Source: Actinomycetes bacterium
GTDB taxonomy: Bacteria; Actinomycetota; Acidimicrobiia; Acidimicrobiales; Palsa-688
Reading direction: 5' to 3'
Length of the DNA: 6,524 bases
Assembly (NCBI GenBank): GCA_021796905.1
Contig: JAKABK010000112.1
Location: 1-6,524 of the forward strand
Shown: in pieces, positions 5,664 to 6,524 of the stretch
Numbering within the stretch: the stretch's first letter is position 1
Layout of the letters: each line of letters begins with the position of its first letter
The notes under the pieces: model-generated
The model's database searches: none
What the model saw: the letters and a program-made list of their open reading frames with translations, nothing else
Told to the model about the DNA's origin: nothing
Position numbers and translations under genes: made by a program

Positions 5664-6480
5664 GAGGAGGAGGTGGTCGTTGCCGAGCTGTCGGCGCCAC
5701 CAGAGGTTTGGATCGCGGCCTGGGCTCACCCCGAGCGAGCCGCCCTCGCCTGGCGATGGGCGACGGTCTCAGGCGTCGAGCTCTCCATCAACTTGCGTCC
5801 CAGCGGGCAGACCCTCGGTTCGGTAGGGCGCCTGCCGTTGATGCCGGCACCGCTGTCCACGCCGTACCGGCCGCTCTGGTCCTCAGCACGCTGGCGGCGG
5901 CCACGGTCTACCTCGCGCCTCGCGAGCCGCGGAAGATGAGGCCAGCCTCGGGCGCACGCAGGCGGTCACCGAGCGACAGGCCGTCTCGATCCTCCGGACA
6001 CCCGCCGGGTCGACGACGCAGCGGTCGACTGAGTGGTCCCATACGGCGGTCCGTTCCAGGAACAGGCCCGAGGCCGACCGGCGGAGCCGCTCGGCTGGGT
6101 GTGGCCCAGCGAGACGGATCGAGGTGGGGGGCCCGGCGGGTGGGAAGCTCCCCGATCGGCTCGCCCGGTGGGCGGGCGCTGAGGGCTGCGATGAGCAGAA
6201 GCGGCCACGACGAGAGCTTGCCGTGGAGGTGCCCTTCGAGTGGGATAGCCGTCGAGGCTTCGCTTGTGCTGCTGGTGGCGGTCCGGGCGTTGATCTGCTT
6301 CTCGAGGCGGCGCATGCGAGCGGGCTGGGCGCTCGTGACCGCTCCTGGCTGTGGTCGCCGGGGGCGTGCAGTTGGCTCTCCAGACGCTCGAGGCGGTGCC
6401 GTGGTTTCATGCTCGACGGTGATGCCGTGGGAGCGACTTGCCTGGCCGAGCAAGACACTGGCTGCCAATTTCCGATCTGA
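5664..6480. other. About 0.8 kb without a recognisable gene; fragmentary coding signal
   Basis: No known family was recognised in any frame. Several overlapping frames stay open, as expected at this GC content. Third-position G/C bias is strongest in pieces that switch frame. A minus-strand trace runs from about 6410 (MKPRHRLERLES...) to a second frame at about 6313 (MRRLEKQINAR...), then back to the first frame near 6080 (GLFLERTAVWDHSVDRC...), ending at 5883. A minus frame ending at 5726 (GVDSGAGINGRR...) faintly resembles tails seen after TnpB. A plus-strand frame from GTG 5658 to 5939 (93 aa, EEVVVAELSAPPEVW...) has coding-like composition but no RBS. The pattern suggests decayed genes beside a transposon scar. 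None is supported well enough to call a gene. Confidence 0.35.
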
Positions 6481-6496
6481 CTTAAATTCGCGACGT

Positions 6497-6524
6497 ACTT
6501 ACATGAGGTTCTATGGGTGTAAGT
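6497..6524. repeat. Perfect 7-bp inverted repeat at the right edge, in AT-richer DNA
   Basis: ACTTACA (6497-6503) is the exact reverse complement of TGTAAGT (6518-6524), separated by 14 nt. The last roughly 60 nt are clearly richer in A/T than the rest of the window (for example CTTAAATTC at 6481-6489). This may be a promoter or operator of a gene beyond the edge, or a mobile-element end hairpin. The right arm touches the window boundary, so the full extent is unknown. Confidence 0.5.

Noticed and set aside
6124..6480. 118-residue plus-strand open frame with ATG
   Set aside because: There is no family resemblance and no RBS. Its first-half composition is not better than the competing minus frames, so it was left in the unassigned region.

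Overview
The window is uniformly GC-rich. It carries typical actinobacterial gene families: a cytosolic S9 peptidase, an Rv1232c-like PRC/MgtE-N/CBS protein, and an NRAMP-related transporter with a long N-terminal tail. Two start codons sit a few bases below a TAnnnT -10 box, as in leaderless actinobacterial mRNAs. Together these suggest a chromosomal segment from an Actinomycetota member. The genus cannot be told from the sequence, and an Acidimicrobiia-like lineage would be only a guess.

Layout. (1) 1-2048, plus strand: a possible leaderless promoter and a complete 667-residue prolyl-oligopeptidase-family serine peptidase with all catalytic motifs. (2) 2049-2234: a convergent intergenic gap with a short GGCCTCGAAGC repeat cluster and two small hairpins, one of them 1 nt past the stop codon of the minus-strand operon. 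(3) 2235-5223, minus strand: a two-gene operon. The first gene encodes a soluble PRC-barrel + MgtE-N + CBS-pair protein (429 aa, GTG start at 5223). Four nucleotides after its stop codon begins a 564-residue NRAMP-superfamily transporter. That transporter has lost the signature transition-metal ligands (TM1 DPGN is DAGG; TM6 MPH is APW). (4) 5224-5465: the upstream region of the operon, with several small perfect stem-loops. (5) 5466-5663, minus strand: a truncated C-terminal piece of a TnpB (IS200/IS605-type OrfB) protein. (6) 5664-6524: about 860 nt with no gene I can recognise. It shows fragmentary, frame-switching coding signal and a perfect inverted repeat that reaches the right edge.

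The metal operon is the most interesting part. The cytosolic half of MgtE, which in canonical MgtE senses intracellular Mg2+ and gates the channel, stands alone here without the MgtE pore. It is co-translated with an NRAMP-fold carrier whose substituted metal site resembles the NRAMP-related Mg2+ transporters (NRMTs). The inference is a two-gene Mg2+ uptake module in which the MgtE-like protein senses cytosolic Mg2+ (and perhaps nucleotide through CBS) and controls the carrier. The peptidase is convergent to this operon and has no evident functional link to it.
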